Below, piece after piece: positions 21,421 through 30,112 of a stretch of DNA of 64,000 nucleotides (position 1 is the first letter of the stretch; each line of letters opens with the position of its first letter). Source of the stretch: Bacteroidales bacterium (GTDB lineage: Bacteria > Bacteroidota > Bacteroidia > Bacteroidales > ML635J-15); the NCBI GenBank assembly GCA_017620015.1, contig JAFZRE010000024.1:1-64000 (forward strand), read 5' to 3'. The notes beneath the pieces were generated by a model that saw only the letters and a list, made by a program, of their open reading frames with translations, had not been told where the DNA came from and did no database searches. The translations under genes were made by a program, and so were the position numbers.

Positions 21421-23814
21421 ATGAATATTTACTTGGACACAAAAATTGAAGAATTAGAAAGATCAGGATTGATTTCTCAAAGGACCTACAATTGCTTAAA
21501 AAATTCTGGATACGATACAATGTCGGACATTATAAATCTAAACGACGTAAAAGTTTTAAAGAATATAAAAAATTTTGGTGAAAGATCTTATTCTGAAATT
21601 GTTGAGTTGTTGAAAAATAATATGAGTTTGTATTATGCTAATCTAAATAATGGTGTAGATGGTTATTTGTCTTCGATTATTGAAAACGCCTATTGTTCAT
21701 TAATTTATGAAAATGATAAATGTGGCGTAAAGATGAAAGCAAATTATCCAAAACCAGAAAATTTGCATACTGCAATTATTGCAAAACAGCAAACTCTTCT
21801 TGATGTCCAACCAGATTTGACACGAGAAGAAAACACCAGGTTGCGTTATTGCTATAAATGTTTTATTGCTGAAGTGCTCAAATCGATAGATAATAATTCC
21901 AAGTATAATATAATTGCATCGGCATACAGGGACGCATTGTCTTTGTTGCATAATAACATTGACAAATTTTCAGAACTTGATTGCCTTAAATATTTTATGA
22001 CGCCAGAGATGCGTCACGAAGTTCAGAATGTATATGAAGAGGCTTGTAGGGATATGTTAAATGGCAGGGCACTGACTTTTCAAAAAGAGCATCTTCCTAA
22101 GGTTGAAGATATTGTGCCTTATTTTGATTTGCCTATAGAAAGATATAATGATATATTTCAATCAGGGAATAAGAGGAAGACTGTTCAGGATATCTTTGAT
22201 TTTGTACAAAAATTCAAATACATATATTACAGAACTACCGGTATGCCAGATTTTCAGTTGTCAACAACCCAATATCCATTTTTGTCGATTAATCGCAAAA
22301 GGTTTATTTTTGAGTACAAACAGAAATATGGACATTTCCCATTTATGTATATCCTTTATCAGTATATGCTGACATCAACGGAAAGGTGCGATGACATATT
22401 TGGATTACTTTATGGAATAAAAGATGGTCAAGAAAGGTCGAATCAAGAAGTCGGTGTTATTTACGGTATAACAGGAGAGCGTGTGCGGCAAATAGTAACA
22501 GATGAATTTGACTACAAGAATAAAAGAAACATAATAAAGGGGTTTGGTGATAATAACAAGGCTATATTATCATTGCCATACGTTACGGAAGATTCAGAAG
22601 AATACATAAAAATAAATTCAAGTGAGAAAGTTAATGTTAACTTTAGAATCTTTGCAAGACTATTAACAATAACCGTAGATTATTTTATTGTTGAAGAAGT
22701 AAGGGACAAAATTATATTGATTAATAGGAACTTAATGAATGGTTTTAAACTTCAGAAATGTATTAGGAATCTTGATAAAATATTGCCATCAAAATATCCG
22801 GATGATACTAAAATTCCAATATATGAAATTTTATGTAAAACGCCTTCGGATGTTACGGACTTTGAAAAGGAACTGCTATCATACATTATAACAAAAATAT
22901 ATGGAATGTCTATTTCAAATGATTCGGAACTTATAGTAAAGCAAAATTATATTGATATTCCAATGGAGGTATGTAATATATTAACCAAGAACGGAAGACC
23001 AATGCGACTAGAAGAAATTTTTCATGAATTTAAGAAAAAATACCCTAATAGTAAGTACGGAACTCCGGAAAGCATAAGACATTATATTCTAAAGTCTAAG
23101 GATATAAAGGCCATAGGGAAACAATCCACTTATGCTCTTGTGTCATGTAAGAATGTTTATTTCGGTAGCATTCGCGATTGTATAATAGAAATAATGACTG
23201 CGTCGAATGATCCTATGCGTATAGATGAAATATTTGCAGGAGTATCAAAATATTATCCTGAGACAAATGAAAAAAGTTTATATTCAACAATGCAAGCGGA
23301 TGAATTAAATAGGTTTGTTATGTTTGAAGGTGGTTACTATGGTTTGTCTTCAAAGAAATACCCAAATTCTTATAAGATAAAGCGAATTGTTCCGCGGATG
23401 TCTTTTGTGGATAGAATGAATATGTATAGGAATTTTATAGATACAAATCATCGGTTCCCTTTTGCAAATTCACAAGATGAACTTGAGAGTTCATTATATA
23501 GATGGGTGCTTAATATTAGATGTGGTAATATAAAAACAACATACACACAAAAAACGCAGTTTGAAACGTTGATTGATTCCTACGATAAATTAGGTTATCC
23601 GAAGAATAATAAGGAGATGGCATTCCTTAATAATTGTAATGATTATAAATCATTTGTTGATGAAAATCATTCATTACCGACACATTTAGAAAACAAATAC
23701 TTATATCATTGGTACAGAAGTGCGTTAGCAAATTATGAACAGTTTTTAGACAATCGCAAAACATATTTTTCTGATTTGTTGAATTATATTTCTAACGCAA
23801 AGATTGGTTCTTAA
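21421..23814 (+). CDS. Chimeric DNA-binding protein: alpha-CTD-like, sigma region 4-like, two HARE-HTH-like domains
   Basis: 797 residues, no signal peptide, visibly more AT-rich than its neighbours. Residues 8-66 (LISQRTYNCLKNSGYDTMSD ... LKNIKNFGERSYSEIVELL) match the helix-hairpin-helix of the RNA polymerase alpha C-terminal domain. Residues about 325-365 (FGLLYGIKDGQERSNQEVGV, then YGITGERVRQIVTDEF) match sigma-70 region 4. Residues about 511-575 (ILTKNGRPMRLEEIFHEFKK) and 583-645 (IMTASNDPMRIDEIFAGVSK) look like two HARE-HTH domains. The C-terminal 130 residues, with FIDTNHRFPF and FVDENHSLPT plus Leu-x-x-Trp spacing, resemble helicase-associated (HA) repeats. No catalytic motif. It probably binds DNA and/or RNA polymerase; a role in transcription control or defence is inference. 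It converges on the DUF1848 gene with a 6-bp gap. Confidence 0.8.
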   Translation: MNIYLDTKIEELERSGLISQRTYNCLKNSGYDTMSDIINLNDVKVLKNIKNFGERSYSEIVELLKNNMSLYYANLNNGVDGYLSSIIENAYCSLIYENDKCGVKMKANYPKPENLHTAIIAKQQTLLDVQPDLTREENTRLRYCYKCFIAEVLKSIDNNSKYNIIASAYRDALSLLHNNIDKFSELDCLKYFMTPEMRHEVQNVYEEACRDMLNGRALTFQKEHLPKVEDIVPYFDLPIERYNDIFQSGNKRKTVQDIFDFVQKFKYIYYRTTGMPDFQLSTTQYPFLSINRKRFIFEYKQKYGHFPFMYILYQYMLTSTERCDDIFGLLYGIKDGQERSNQEVGVIYGITGERVRQIVTDEFDYKNKRNIIKGFGDNNKAILSLPYVTEDSEEYIKINSSEKVNVNFRIFARLLTITVDYFIVEEVRDKIILINRNLMNGFKLQKCIRNLDKILPSKYPDDTKIPIYEILCKTPSDVTDFEKELLSYIITKIYGMSISNDSELIVKQNYIDIPMEVCNILTKNGRPMRLEEIFHEFKKKYPNSKYGTPESIRHYILKSKDIKAIGKQSTYALVSCKNVYFGSIRDCIIEIMTASNDPMRIDEIFAGVSKYYPETNEKSLYSTMQADELNRFVMFEGGYYGLSSKKYPNSYKIKRIVPRMSFVDRMNMYRNFIDTNHRFPFANSQDELESSLYRWVLNIRCGNIKTTYTQKTQFETLIDSYDKLGYPKNNKEMAFLNNCNDYKSFVDENHSLPTHLENKYLYHWYRSALANYEQFLDNRKTYFSDLLNYISNAKIGS

Positions 23815-23820
23815 TTTTCA

Positions 23821-24885
23821 TCATTTCCCCGTTATAGTTTCTGATTTCCAATTCGTTTCTCTCGCCTGTTTCCAATTCCTTACCGCCATTTCCTTGCTTG
23901 AGTTTGCGTAGCAGTATTCACATAGGTGAGGGCAAGTGTTGTATTCGCCGATGTCCTTGCTGACGATGCAACCGCAGAACTGCCGCTGACCTTTGTCGTC
24001 ATTGTTTTTCTTCTTTATGGCGTATAGGTTGTCGGGAAGCATTATGGCATCGGCAGGAATTTGTGCACCGAACAGCGAGTTCTCAATATGGTGAATATCA
24101 ACGCCAAGGAATTTCATCAGAGCCTTGTCGTTGTATGCAAAGCGAATCATCAGGTTGTCGTCGATGCAACGGTTGTGCTCGATGCCGTCGAGGTCGGCAG
24201 CTTCGCCACAGGTCGCCAGAGTGTAATTCCCGCCGTTTGCCTTGTTTAAGGTGACTAGCCGGTGTGCAAAGTCAAGCATCTGTTCTTTTGTCCACTCCGA
24301 GTAATTGACTTTGTTGCGTTCAAGGTTGGTTTTTACCTTCTTGTATTCGGCAATGTCGGCAAAACTGAATACTAGTTTTTCGGTGTAGCCAAGTAGTTGG
24401 TTGCCAATATTTTCAATTTTGCGGAGCAAGTCGTCAATGCTTATCTTGTCTGTCAGAATCAGCGGGTCGAAACGCCATACCACGCGACCTTTACCCAGTT
24501 TATCGACCAGAGTCTTGAATGTTTCTATTCGTTCTGCCACATTGGGGACACCTCGTTCTAAAGCTTCCGCAACATAGTCGTTCAAGGTGTATTGTATGTA
24601 GCAGTTAATGTTTCGATCTTGCAAGTAATCAAGATGTTGCAGCAATGGCTTGGGATTTTTCGACCAGAAGACAATGAAACGCGTGTCGGCGTACGAGACG
24701 TAGCTTTTCACTCCGTTGAAGGGATTTGTCCAAGCCGAATAGCCTACTTTCAGCCTATGGAAAAACCAGTCGGCATAGAAGGCTGGTATGTCGGTGCTTC
24801 GGCTGGCGGAAACAATTACAGGGAACTGGGCGTCAGCCAATTCTCCATTCTCGAGTTGTATTTTGTATTTGCGCCATTGTGCCAT
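23821..24885 (-). CDS. DUF1848 protein with Cys-rich C-terminus
   Basis: 354 residues of the DUF1848 family. SASRSTDIPAFYADWFFHRL near the N-terminus and a radical-SAM-like TIM-barrel pattern follow (FIVFWSKNPKPLL, YIQYTLNDY, VVWRFDPLIL). The C-terminus CGCIVSKDIGEYNTCPHLCEYCYAN carries five Cys, a plausible iron-sulphur cluster site. It has been proposed that these are radical SAM-related proteins; the substrate is not known. It converges on the chimera gene and is followed downstream by a dispersed repeat. No promoter element is obvious. Confidence 0.88.
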   Translation of the reverse strand: MAQWRKYKIQLENGELADAQFPVIVSASRSTDIPAFYADWFFHRLKVGYSAWTNPFNGVKSYVSYADTRFIVFWSKNPKPLLQHLDYLQDRNINCYIQYTLNDYVAEALERGVPNVAERIETFKTLVDKLGKGRVVWRFDPLILTDKISIDDLLRKIENIGNQLLGYTEKLVFSFADIAEYKKVKTNLERNKVNYSEWTKEQMLDFAHRLVTLNKANGGNYTLATCGEAADLDGIEHNRCIDDNLMIRFAYNDKALMKFLGVDIHHIENSLFGAQIPADAIMLPDNLYAIKKKNNDDKGQRQFCGCIVSKDIGEYNTCPHLCEYCYANSSKEMAVRNWKQARETNWKSETITGK

Positions 24886-24914
24886 AGTTGAGTGGGTGTG
24901 GAGATTACCGATAG

Positions 24915-24987
24915 CTTAATTTCGACTGAGCCTTCGACACTTCGACTACGCTCAGTGAGCGAGGCTCATGGAGCGTAGCGCAATCGT
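24915..24987. repeat. Dispersed intergenic repeat (cttcgac / ctcagtgagcg family)
   Basis: Has gagccttcgacacttcgac, tacgctcagtgagc, gcgtagcgcaatcgtaaatc. Same phrases occur at 59500-59660. Confidence 0.6.
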
Positions 24988-24990
24988 AAA

Positions 24991-25542
24991 TCAATTAACT
25001 TTGACTCTATAGCTCGTCTTTACCTTGCCCTTCGAGATGTCGCTCAGGCGGTTCTTGAGGAAGTGCTTGCGGATGGGGTTTATCTTGTCGCAGAAGACAA
25101 TGCCTTGCAGGTGGTCGAACTCGTGCTGCACAATCACTGCCCTGTTGCCCGATAGTTTTTCGGTTACTTCTTCGAAGTTTTCGTTAAAGTAGGTGACGGA
25201 GATGTCGTTGTAGCGGGTGACTTCCTCGTGGATGTTTGGCACGCTTAGGCAACCTTCTTCGAAGACAATCTTCTTTGTGCCTTCGAAAGTTACTTGCGGA
25301 TTTATCATTACGCGCTTGAAACCCTTGCAAATAGGGTCGTCCTCGGCAAAAGGAGTGGCGTCGAGAACAAGCAGGTTGATGTTCAGACCAATTTGCGGGG
25401 CAGCAAGACCTACGCCGCTGGAGTGGTACATTGTTTCGAACATATTGTCGATCAGCTGCTTGAGGTCTGGATAATTCTTGTCGATGTCTTCCGATTTTTT
25501 CCTGAGAATCGGGTTTCCGTATAAAAGTATTGGAAGTATCAT
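24991..25542 (-). CDS. def: Peptide deformylase
   Basis: 183 residues. The three family motifs are present: GVGLAAPQIG, EGCLSVP and QHEFDHLQG, which supply the metal ligands (Cys and two His) and the catalytic Glu. It removes the N-formyl group from nascent proteins, the counterpart of Fmt two genes upstream in the same operon. The start overlaps the end of ruvX by 4 bp. Confidence 0.97.
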   Translation of the reverse strand: MILPILLYGNPILRKKSEDIDKNYPDLKQLIDNMFETMYHSSGVGLAAPQIGLNINLLVLDATPFAEDDPICKGFKRVMINPQVTFEGTKKIVFEEGCLSVPNIHEEVTRYNDISVTYFNENFEEVTEKLSGNRAVIVQHEFDHLQGIVFCDKINPIRKHFLKNRLSDISKGKVKTSYRVKVN

Positions 25543-25964
25543 AGTTTTGAAAATTTTTCTTGTTCCATGTACGATTGAAGTATGATTGTCGCGCTTATCT
25601 TATCGACCATAGTCTTGTCGCGACGCTGTTTGCGAGTTGTTCCGCCGTCAAGCATTGCTTGGAATGCAAGTTTCGATGTGAAACGCTCGTCAACAGGTAT
25701 AAAGGTGATATTTGGAAAAACCTTTTTTAGTCGATTCAATATTGGCGTTATGTATTGCATTGATTCAGAAGGTGAGTTGTCCATCTGTGTTGGAAGTCCG
25801 TAGATAATTTTCTCGACTTCGTTCTTGGCAATGTATTCGGTGAGAAACTTTTCCAATTCGCCTGACGGAACAGTTTCCAAGGCTGTGGCAATTATGCGGC
25901 TGGGGTCGGTTACTGCCACGCCCGTCTTTTTGCGTCCTATGTCCAATGCCAAGTAGCGTCCCAT
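25539..25964 (-). CDS. ruvX: Putative Holliday junction resolvase / pre-16S rRNA nuclease YqgF
   Basis: 141 residues with an RNase H-like fold: LALDIGRKKTGVAVTDPS at the N-terminus, IIYGLPTQMDNSPSES and PVDERFTSKLAFQAM further on, all conserved in YqgF/RuvX. In other bacteria the protein is needed to finish 16S rRNA 5' processing; resolvase activity is also proposed. It lies between fmt and def with 1-bp and 4-bp overlaps. Confidence 0.95.
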   Translation of the reverse strand: MGRYLALDIGRKKTGVAVTDPSRIIATALETVPSGELEKFLTEYIAKNEVEKIIYGLPTQMDNSPSESMQYITPILNRLKKVFPNITFIPVDERFTSKLAFQAMLDGGTTRKQRRDKTMVDKISATIILQSYMEQEKFSKL

Positions 25965-26902
25965 TAGTTGTCGGTGTTAAATTTGAACCCGTTTAGAAAA
26001 TCCTTGATAGCCATGCGTTTCTTTCCCTGCATTTGTAATTCGTGGATTGATACGAATCCGTCAGCAGCGGCAACTTTCAGGAACGACTTGTTGTCGGTGA
26101 CGAAAGTTCCTGGCTTATGGTCGTGCTTTTCATTGCTGTACGATGAAGTAAAAATCTTTGCGGTAATGTCGTCCTTCAGATAGCACCATGCTGCTGGGTA
26201 AGGCGAAAGTCCGCGTATAAGATTGTGTATGTCAACGGCTTTGCTGCACCAGTTTATCTGGCAGAATTCCTTTGTGATTTTTGGCGCTGGGTGTAGGCCT
26301 TCAGTGCGGATTGAATCCTGCTCAATGGCGTTTACGTTGCCCGAAGCGATTATGTCAACGGTTTTGCAGACGGCTTCGGCACCAATGAACATCAGCTTGT
26401 CGTACAAAGTTCCGATGTTGTCATCAGGTTCGATGGCGCATTTTTCCTGCATTATGATTTTGCCGGTGTCAATATCCTCGTCGATGTAGAATGTGGTGAT
26501 TCCTGTTTCGGTTTCTCCGTTGATAATTGCATGGTTTATAGGTGCTGCGCCACGGTAGTCGGGTAGGAGTGCAGCGTGCAGGTTTATCGTGCCTAGCCTT
26601 GGCATTGCCCAAACTTCCTTCGGAAGCATACGGAAAGCCACAACGACAAACAAATCGGCATCTATTTCCTTGAGCTGGGCAAGAAATTCTGGTGATTTCA
26701 ACTTTTCGGGCTGAAGTATGGGCAAGTTGTGTTCGAGTGCAAATTTCTTCACATCCGAAAACTGTATTGCCTTACCTCTTCCTGCGGGCTTGTCGGGAGT
26801 TGTTACAACGGCTTTTACGTTGTAGCCCTTGTCGAGCAGTGTTTTCAGTGAGGTAACGGCGAATTCGGGCGTACCCATGAATATGATAGGAGTGTCTGTC
26901 AT
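25964..26902 (-). CDS. fmt: Methionyl-tRNA formyltransferase
   Basis: 312 residues. The N-terminal formyltransferase Rossmann domain has IIFMGTPEFAVTSLKTLL and the catalytic-loop segment NLHAALLPDYRGAAPINHAI (Asn, His) with a downstream ITTFYIDEDIDTG; the C-terminal OB-like domain binds tRNA. It formylates Met-tRNAfMet. One base of overlap with ruvX downstream; the FGE-like lipoprotein gene ends one base upstream. Start MTDTPIIFMGTPEF is conventional. Confidence 0.97.
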   Translation of the reverse strand: MTDTPIIFMGTPEFAVTSLKTLLDKGYNVKAVVTTPDKPAGRGKAIQFSDVKKFALEHNLPILQPEKLKSPEFLAQLKEIDADLFVVVAFRMLPKEVWAMPRLGTINLHAALLPDYRGAAPINHAIINGETETGITTFYIDEDIDTGKIIMQEKCAIEPDDNIGTLYDKLMFIGAEAVCKTVDIIASGNVNAIEQDSIRTEGLHPAPKITKEFCQINWCSKAVDIHNLIRGLSPYPAAWCYLKDDITAKIFTSSYSNEKHDHKPGTFVTDNKSFLKVAAADGFVSIHELQMQGKKRMAIKDFLNGFKFNTDN

Positions 26903-26903
26903 C

Positions 26904-27785
26904 TTATTCTGCTGTCATTGCAAGTCTAAATCCGTAAGGTCCTCCGCAAGTGCTTGGCGTACGCGAATAACGGTACGACACGCGGCTGAACTTTTCGTTG
27001 AGGAAAGAGCTTCCGCCACGGACAACAATGTATTTGTTTTCAATCTCGTCGTTCACATCAGAAGCTTCGCTGCCGAAGTTGCTGTACCATGTGCTGCACC
27101 ATTCGTAAACATTTCCGCTCATGTCGAAAATGCCCAGTTCGTTGGCTTTTTTGCCGCCAACCGGATGAGTTGAAAATTCGCTGTTGGCATCGTACCATGC
27201 AACTTCTGTTATCATGTTGCTACCGGAATACTTTGTGCCACGCGACAGGTTTCCGCCACGTGCTGCGTATTCCCATTCTGTTTCGGATGGCAGACGCACT
27301 TCCTTGCCGCTCTTTTCGCTGAACCATTTGCAATATTCCTTGGCATCGTTCCAGCTTACGTGAGCAACAGGGTGGTTGTATTCCTGCTTGTCGTATAGTG
27401 TGCCTTGCGAGTTAAAACGCCAGTTCACACCTTTCTTGTACGACTTTACACCGTCGGCGCAGATAAGGCTCGAATCCGATTTCTCAGCATCGGTCTTGTA
27501 GTTGGTCTCTTCGATAAACTTTGCGAATTGCTCAACTGTAACTTCGTATTTACCAATATAGAAGTCCTTTACGGTTTCTTCGTGAGCTGGTTTTTCGTCG
27601 TTGTAGCAGTCGTTGCCCTGTTCTTCGGTGCAGCCCATAGTGAATGTTCCTCCTTCGACAAAGGCGAATTCTGTGTCGCAAAGGTTCATCTCGTGGTTGG
27701 CATTTGCCGACTTGTCCTCGCTTTTGCAAGCCCAAACCAATGCTACACAAACAATAACCGCAACAATAAGATTTCTGTTTTTCAT
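26904..27785 (-). CDS. Formylglycine-generating-enzyme-like lipoprotein, active-site Cys absent
   Basis: 293 residues. The N-terminus MKNRNLIVAVIVCVALVWAC ends in a lipobox-type Cys (residue 20). The SUMF1/FGE domain follows: FVEGGTFTMG, FYIGKYEVTVEQFAKFIEET, HPVAHVSWNDAKEYC, RLPSETEWEYAARGG, FDMSGNVYEWC, VVRGGSSF and PYGFRLAM. In true FGE the C-terminal RGGSW segment is followed by a Cys-Arg pair; here it is Ser-Arg (KFSRVSYR), so sulfatase maturation activity is doubtful. Members of this fold without that Cys (GldJ and GldK, for example) act as structural lipoproteins of T9SS. Tandem with the paralogue upstream and in the fmt operon. Confidence 0.85.
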   Translation of the reverse strand: MKNRNLIVAVIVCVALVWACKSEDKSANANHEMNLCDTEFAFVEGGTFTMGCTEEQGNDCYNDEKPAHEETVKDFYIGKYEVTVEQFAKFIEETNYKTDAEKSDSSLICADGVKSYKKGVNWRFNSQGTLYDKQEYNHPVAHVSWNDAKEYCKWFSEKSGKEVRLPSETEWEYAARGGNLSRGTKYSGSNMITEVAWYDANSEFSTHPVGGKKANELGIFDMSGNVYEWCSTWYSNFGSEASDVNDEIENKYIVVRGGSSFLNEKFSRVSYRYSRTPSTCGGPYGFRLAMTAE

Positions 27786-27791
27786 TATTCC

Positions 27792-28484
27792 TTATTTTTC
27801 AAGAACAACCCTAAATCCATAGTTGAAATACTTGATTCCCAACGAGAAATCGCTACGGAATGAAATCATGCAGAAATTTGAATTAACGGCGCAACTTCCA
27901 CCGCGGAGCACATAGCTGTAACCGATTACTTCGCCCTGCTGGTTCTTGATTTCGTTGCGGCACCATTCGTAAACATTTCCGCTCATATCGTATATGCCGA
28001 GTTCGTTAGGTTTCTTAGTTCCCACCTGATGGGTCTTGCCGTCGCTGTTCTTGTCGTACCATGCAACTTCGTTGAGGTCGTTGCTACCGGCATACTTGGT
28101 GTTTTTCTGAGGTTTCAGTACACCGCCGCGAGCTGCGTATTCCCATTCTGCTTCGGAAGGCAGACGGTATTTCTTGCCGGTCTTCTTGTTCAAGGTTTCG
28201 ATGAACTTGTTTACGTCCTCTGCGCTTACACGCTCAACCGGGCACGAGTCGCAGTCCTTAAAATAGCTTGGATTTGTACCCATAACTTCGCGCCATTGCT
28301 CCTGAGTAATCTCAAATTTGCCAATGTAGAAGTCCTCGATGGTAATCTGGTTGGACGATTTCATCTCGTTGCTACCAGTGTTGAATTTTCCTCCCTTTAC
28401 CAAAACTGTCTCTATGTCAATGCTTTGCGCAATCGCAAAAACCGAAATGGACAATACTGCCAATACTAAAAATACTTTCTTCAT
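27792..28484 (-). CDS. Secreted FGE/SUMF1-domain protein
   Basis: 230 residues, with a signal peptide (MKKVFLVLAVLSISVFAIAQ) and an FGE-sulfatase-type fold: FYIGKFEITQEQWREVMG, RLPSEAEWEYAARGG, YDMSGNVYEWC, VLRGGSCAVNSNFCMISFR. It retains Cys residues near the C-terminus (RGGSC and NFCMISFR), but the C-R of the catalytic motif is C-M. It is shorter than FGE (about 280-300). First gene of a five-gene operon (this gene, its paralogue, fmt, ruvX, def), separated from the next by 6 bp. Confidence 0.85.
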   Translation of the reverse strand: MKKVFLVLAVLSISVFAIAQSIDIETVLVKGGKFNTGSNEMKSSNQITIEDFYIGKFEITQEQWREVMGTNPSYFKDCDSCPVERVSAEDVNKFIETLNKKTGKKYRLPSEAEWEYAARGGVLKPQKNTKYAGSNDLNEVAWYDKNSDGKTHQVGTKKPNELGIYDMSGNVYEWCRNEIKNQQGEVIGYSYVLRGGSCAVNSNFCMISFRSDFSLGIKYFNYGFRVVLEK

Positions 28485-28503
28485 TGTGTAAAATTTTAGG
28501 AAA

Positions 28504-28511
28504 CAAAGATA
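28504..28511 (-). promoter_or_regulatory. Bacteroidota -7 element of the FGE-fmt-ruvX-def operon
   Basis: The minus strand reads TATCTTTG (TAnnTTTG), 19 bp before the ATG at 28484. Confidence 0.6.
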
Positions 28512-28519
28512 AATAAAAT

Positions 28520-28745
28520 TTACGATTTACGAAGTACGATTTACGATTGATTTAACTTCGTTGAGCTAAATGTTGAAGATTGCAGATTCAATCTTTCAAA
28601 TCTTCAAATCATCAAATCGTTAAATCCTTGAACGTTAAACTTGAAACAGCGTAGCGAGAAACGTGCGTAGCACAAGAAACTTGAAACGGGCGAAGCCCAT
28701 TGAAACACCGTAGGCATAGAAACTTGAAACGGGCGTTAGCCCCCT
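28520..28745. repeat. Dispersed repeat block
   Basis: Holds ttacgatttacgattg, tcaaatcttcaaatc, gtgcgtagcacaagaaac, cttgaaacgggcgaagccc and gaaacgggcgttagccc. The same phrases appear around 14870-14950, 32980-33030 and 44400-44480. No coding potential is seen. Confidence 0.65.
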
Positions 28746-30111
28746 ATATTTCCACGATAAATATCTCAACCCTTCGGTTCAGTTCGCGACCTTCGTCGGT
28801 GCTGTTGTCGGCAACGGGGACGTTAGGACCAAAGCCACGGTATTTCATGCGGGTCTTTGGAATGCCTTTTTCCAGCAGATAGTTGTAAACCGATGCTGCT
28901 CGTTCGACCGAGAGCTTTTTGTTGTAGCCTTCGCTGCCGATGTTGTCGGTATGGCCACGGATTTCGATGCGCAACGACGGTTTTTCAAAAAGAATATTGT
29001 ACAGCGAGTCAAGCTGTATGTTCGATATTGTCAGCAGTTCCGACGAGTTGAACTCGAAATATATCTGGTTCAGTCGGAAGCGGTCGCCAATTTCGGCATT
29101 GTCGAAGGCGGCCTTGGTTATCTGTGTCTTCAAGCCTGTTGCGTCGGTTTCGTTAGGGTCGGTCTGCGAATTGTTTTTGCTATTATTGTCCAATCCGTTT
29201 CCGTTTGTATTGCCATTGCCGTTGCCTTGACTATTTTTGCCGTTGCTGTTAGAACTGTCATTTCCATTATTGGCAATGTCGTTGTCGTTGATTTTCCTAG
29301 TATTGTAACCTGTTGACGGGTCGAATGTGTCCGATTTCCAGTCGGAACTCCAAGCAAGGTCGTTGAGGCATCCGCATTCAAATTCCGATTCTATTTCAAA
29401 AACCGATACATTGTCGATGAGGTAGTAGGCGTAGAAAAATGCCGAATCGGAATATTCGTTCTTGTTGGTTACATACTGTGTGGTGCTGTTGTCCCAGAAA
29501 TTGCCTATTGTAAGGTAATGCTCGCCACCGCGTGCGCGATAGTAGCCGCAGAATTCCGTCCATTCGTCCATATTGTCCATAATGTGTCCGGGACGGTTGG
29601 TGATTTGTGGTCGTTGCAATATACGGTCGGCGTTCTTCGCCTTTATTTGTTCCACTGTGAGCGTTATGCCCAATGCATCGACCGAATACATTGATTTCTT
29701 TGCGTTTACATAATAGAATTTTACGCAGTACAATGTGTTTTTTTTCAGAGGTTCTGTAAGTTTTGTCTGCAGGTATTCGCGCGAAACGCCTTTGTAAACC
29801 CTCAGCGAGTCATCGAACATCTCACGCAGTATGATGCCGGCGTATGCTCCGCCATCGTATGGGTACATATACCCTGCAAAGTTTTCGGGAACGCCAGCTC
29901 GTAATGCACTGCACGAGTGCATTAGGTCGGGGGTGCCGTTGTTTGGATTTATCCAGTCGGGGAATGGAAATTTCACGGCATAGCCATTGTAGTCCTCGGG
30001 GCACGACCATGCATTTTCAAAACTATGGTTTTTGACAAGGTTTTGCGATTTTGCATCAATGCCCAAAAGCATCGCTACGCAGCATAGCAATATGGTGGCA
30101 AATTTTTGCAT
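28744..30111 (-). CDS. OmpA-family outer membrane protein with N-terminal beta-sandwich
   Basis: 455 residues: signal peptide (MQKFATILLCCVAMLLGIDA), an N-terminal jelly-roll-like domain (NLVKNHSFENAWSCPEDYNG ... YLIDNVSVFEIE) as in carbohydrate-binding folds, a low-complexity Asn/Gly/Ser linker (about 278-320), then a C-terminal OmpA domain (about 335-455) with IEIRGHTDNIGSEGYN and the RVEIFIVEI end that binds peptidoglycan. Third gene of the operon with the acyltransferase and the beta-barrel protein, one base apart. Likely anchors the outer membrane or a surface ligand to the cell wall. Confidence 0.88.
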   Translation of the reverse strand: MQKFATILLCCVAMLLGIDAKSQNLVKNHSFENAWSCPEDYNGYAVKFPFPDWINPNNGTPDLMHSCSALRAGVPENFAGYMYPYDGGAYAGIILREMFDDSLRVYKGVSREYLQTKLTEPLKKNTLYCVKFYYVNAKKSMYSVDALGITLTVEQIKAKNADRILQRPQITNRPGHIMDNMDEWTEFCGYYRARGGEHYLTIGNFWDNSTTQYVTNKNEYSDSAFFYAYYLIDNVSVFEIESEFECGCLNDLAWSSDWKSDTFDPSTGYNTRKINDNDIANNGNDSSNSNGKNSQGNGNGNTNGNGLDNNSKNNSQTDPNETDATGLKTQITKAAFDNAEIGDRFRLNQIYFEFNSSELLTISNIQLDSLYNILFEKPSLRIEIRGHTDNIGSEGYNKKLSVERAASVYNYLLEKGIPKTRMKYRGFGPNVPVADNSTDEGRELNRRVEIFIVEI

Positions 30112-30112
30112 T

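Noticed and set aside
27792..28484. A true formylglycine-generating enzyme (sulfatase activator)
   Set aside because: Neither paralogue has the canonical Cys-Arg active-site pair, and no sulfatase gene is near.
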